Shown one piece after another: positions 5,960-6,298 of a stretch of DNA of 6,298 nucleotides (position 1 is its first letter; the number at the start of each line of letters is the position of its first letter). The notes under the pieces are model-generated. The model did no database searches and was not told where the DNA came from. It was given only the letters and a program-made list of their open reading frames with translations. A program made the position numbers and the translations under genes. Origin of the DNA: an uncultured Gammaproteobacteria bacterium (GTDB taxonomy: Bacteria > Pseudomonadota > Gammaproteobacteria > GCA-001735895); assembly GCA_945787265.1 (NCBI GenBank), contig CALZHS010000106.1, positions 1 through 6,298 of the forward strand, in the 5' to 3' direction.

Positions 5960-6013
5960 GGTAACCAGTTTCGGGCCGGCATCTAAGTCAGGAAAGCCGA
6001 TTAGATGATGCGC

Positions 6014-6036
6014 CATTCCCGCGTAAGCGGCGGTCC
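6014..6036 (+). repeat. REP-like stem-loop, copy 2 (degenerate)
   Basis: CATTCCCGCG here matches the left arm of copy 1, and CCGC-GTAA-GCGG (6019-6030) keeps a small stem with a GTAA tetraloop. The right arm has decayed: CGGTCC stands where GGGAATCC would be expected. Confidence 0.5.
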
Positions 6037-6076
6037 AACGTATCGGAATCTCCTTTAATATGCGCCGCCATTTCAG

Positions 6077-6100
6077 GATCCCCGTTTACGCGGGGATGAC
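6077..6100 (-). repeat. REP-like stem-loop, copy 3 (opposite orientation)
   Basis: ATCCCCG (6078-6084) and CGGGGAT (6091-6097) form a perfect 7-bp stem, followed by GAC. Read on the minus strand this gives GTCATCCCCG, the same layout as copy 1 with C/G-shifted arms. The 20 bases from 6094 recur at 6209 with 17 matches, which ties it to copy 5. Confidence 0.7.
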
Positions 6101-6117
6101 ACGAGGCACGAAAGACT

Positions 6118-6147
6118 GTCATACCGCGGTTTAAGGGCGGTATCCAG
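6118..6147 (+). repeat. REP-like stem-loop, copy 4
   Basis: GTC is followed by ATACCGC (6121-6127), a 9-nt loop, and GCGGTAT (6137-6143), a perfect 7-bp stem, then CCAG. The edges GTCAT and ATCCAG are those of the family. It faces copy 5 head-on. Confidence 0.65.
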
Positions 6148-6171
6148 GGACTAGTTACAGTGCATTCGAAA

Positions 6172-6215
6172 CTGGATCCCGCGACCTGCGCGGCCCGGTC
6201 TAGCCGCTGGATGAC
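6172..6215 (-). repeat. REP-like element, copy 5 (opposite orientation, expanded)
   Basis: CTGGAT (6172-6177) and GGATGAC (6209-6215) are the family edges read on the minus strand, but the interior is longer than in the other copies and contains its own small stem GCGGC/GCCGC (6190-6194 and 6203-6207). Its flank repeats that of copy 3. With copy 4 it makes an inverted pair, the arrangement seen in REPINs. Confidence 0.55.
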
Positions 6216-6257
6216 ATGAGGCGCGAGATGACATTAACGTAGGGCGTGACCCTGGCC

Positions 6258-6274
6258 TGCTGTATAATCGTGCG
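6258..6274 (+). promoter_or_regulatory. -10 element of the downstream gene (putative rluB)
   Basis: TATAAT at 6263-6268 is a perfect -10, and the surrounding TGCTGTATAATCGTGC nearly repeats the yciO promoter (1430-1445). No good -35 is visible. The usual start point would fall at about 6274-6275, on or next to the ATG at 6275, so the message may be leaderless. Confidence 0.5.
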
Positions 6275-6298
6275 ATGGAGCGCATACAGAAATATTTG
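6275..6298 (+). CDS. rluB: Start of a gene cut by the window edge, probably rluB (23S rRNA pseudouridine synthase)
   Basis: Only eight codons are present, reading MERIQKYL. RsuA/RluB-family pseudouridine synthases begin their N-terminal S4 RNA-binding domain with a closely similar stretch (xxxIQKxLA...SRR), and rluB commonly follows scpB in gammaproteobacteria. RluB modifies U2605 of 23S rRNA in E. coli. The identification rests on this short match plus gene order. There is no Shine-Dalgarno before the ATG, and a TATAAT sits seven bases upstream. Confidence 0.55.

Larger units (their letters stand above)
5797..6274. other. 478-bp gene-free region rich in palindromic repeats
   Basis: No credible gene occurs here on either strand. 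The region holds REP-like stem-loops in both orientations (5822-5844, 6014-6036, 6077-6100, 6118-6147, 6172-6215), a separate 44-nt near-palindrome (5916-5959), a short inverted repeat CATCTAA/TTAGATG (5980-5986 and 6001-6007), and the -10 of the following gene (6263-6268). A small minus-strand reading frame across 5789-6016 translates the repeat as SHLRGND, an artefact typical of such repeats. No terminator with a T-run is seen behind the lipoprotein gene. Confidence 0.8.

Noticed and set aside
4852..5982. Long open reading frame (376 codons) on the minus strand over the WD40 gene
   Set aside because: It is antisense to a gene with clear lipobox and WD40 blades, shows no family features itself, and includes a translated REP repeat (IPTCAGMT). 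It is a frame shadow.
5797..6274. CRISPR array
   Set aside because: The repeats differ in sequence, orientation and spacing and each is a self-contained stem-loop; there are no uniform direct repeats with regular spacers.
1..6298. tRNA or rRNA genes, insertion sequences, defence or toxin-antitoxin systems
   Set aside because: No cloverleaf or rRNA-like stretch was noticed, and no transposase, nuclease or toxin-like protein is encoded in the window.

Overview
The window reads as chromosomal DNA of a gammaproteobacterium. An outer-membrane porin and a lipoprotein indicate a Gram-negative cell. YciO, a TrpRS with the HLGH/GMRPTG N-terminus, and ScpA-ScpB all resemble gammaproteobacterial forms. 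ScpAB points to an SMC-type condensin lineage rather than one relying only on MukBEF. The strongly acidic porin would suit a marine or saline habitat, but that is inference and no genus can be named.

Layout. (1) 1-1152: a porin gene on the minus strand with a clear intrinsic terminator behind it (15-42). (2) 1153-1466: an AT-rich divergent control region between the porin and yciO, with candidate promoters both ways, an 18-bp palindrome, and a hairpin in the porin 5' leader. (3) 1467-4816: yciO, trpS, scpA and scpB, all on the plus strand. trpS has its own consensus -10; scpA and scpB follow closely (13 and 3 nt gaps) and form a transcription unit with trpS. (4) 4834-5796: a predicted outer-membrane lipoprotein made of WD40-like blades, with its start codon buried in a small inverted repeat that also overlaps a TATAAT. 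(5) 5797-6274: about 480 bp without a gene, packed with palindromic repeats: a REP/REPIN-like cluster in both orientations and a separate 44-nt near-perfect palindrome. (6) 6275-6298: the first eight codons of a gene on the plus strand, probably rluB (23S rRNA pseudouridine synthase), directly behind a TATAAT.

Functional reading. trpS, scpA, scpB and rluB, with yciO close by, form a housekeeping neighbourhood that recurs in proteobacteria: aminoacylation, chromosome condensation and rRNA/tRNA-related functions. The parts that do not fit this backbone are the WD40 lipoprotein and the repeat field between scpB and the putative rluB; together they look like accessory DNA in a conserved cluster.

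I see no obvious undescribed multi-gene system. The most informative observations are a four-cysteine pattern in TrpRS close to the [4Fe-4S] motif of Thermotoga maritima TrpRS, the palindromic repeat field, the start-codon hairpin of the lipoprotein gene, and an acidic Ala/Asp-rich insertion in the porin.
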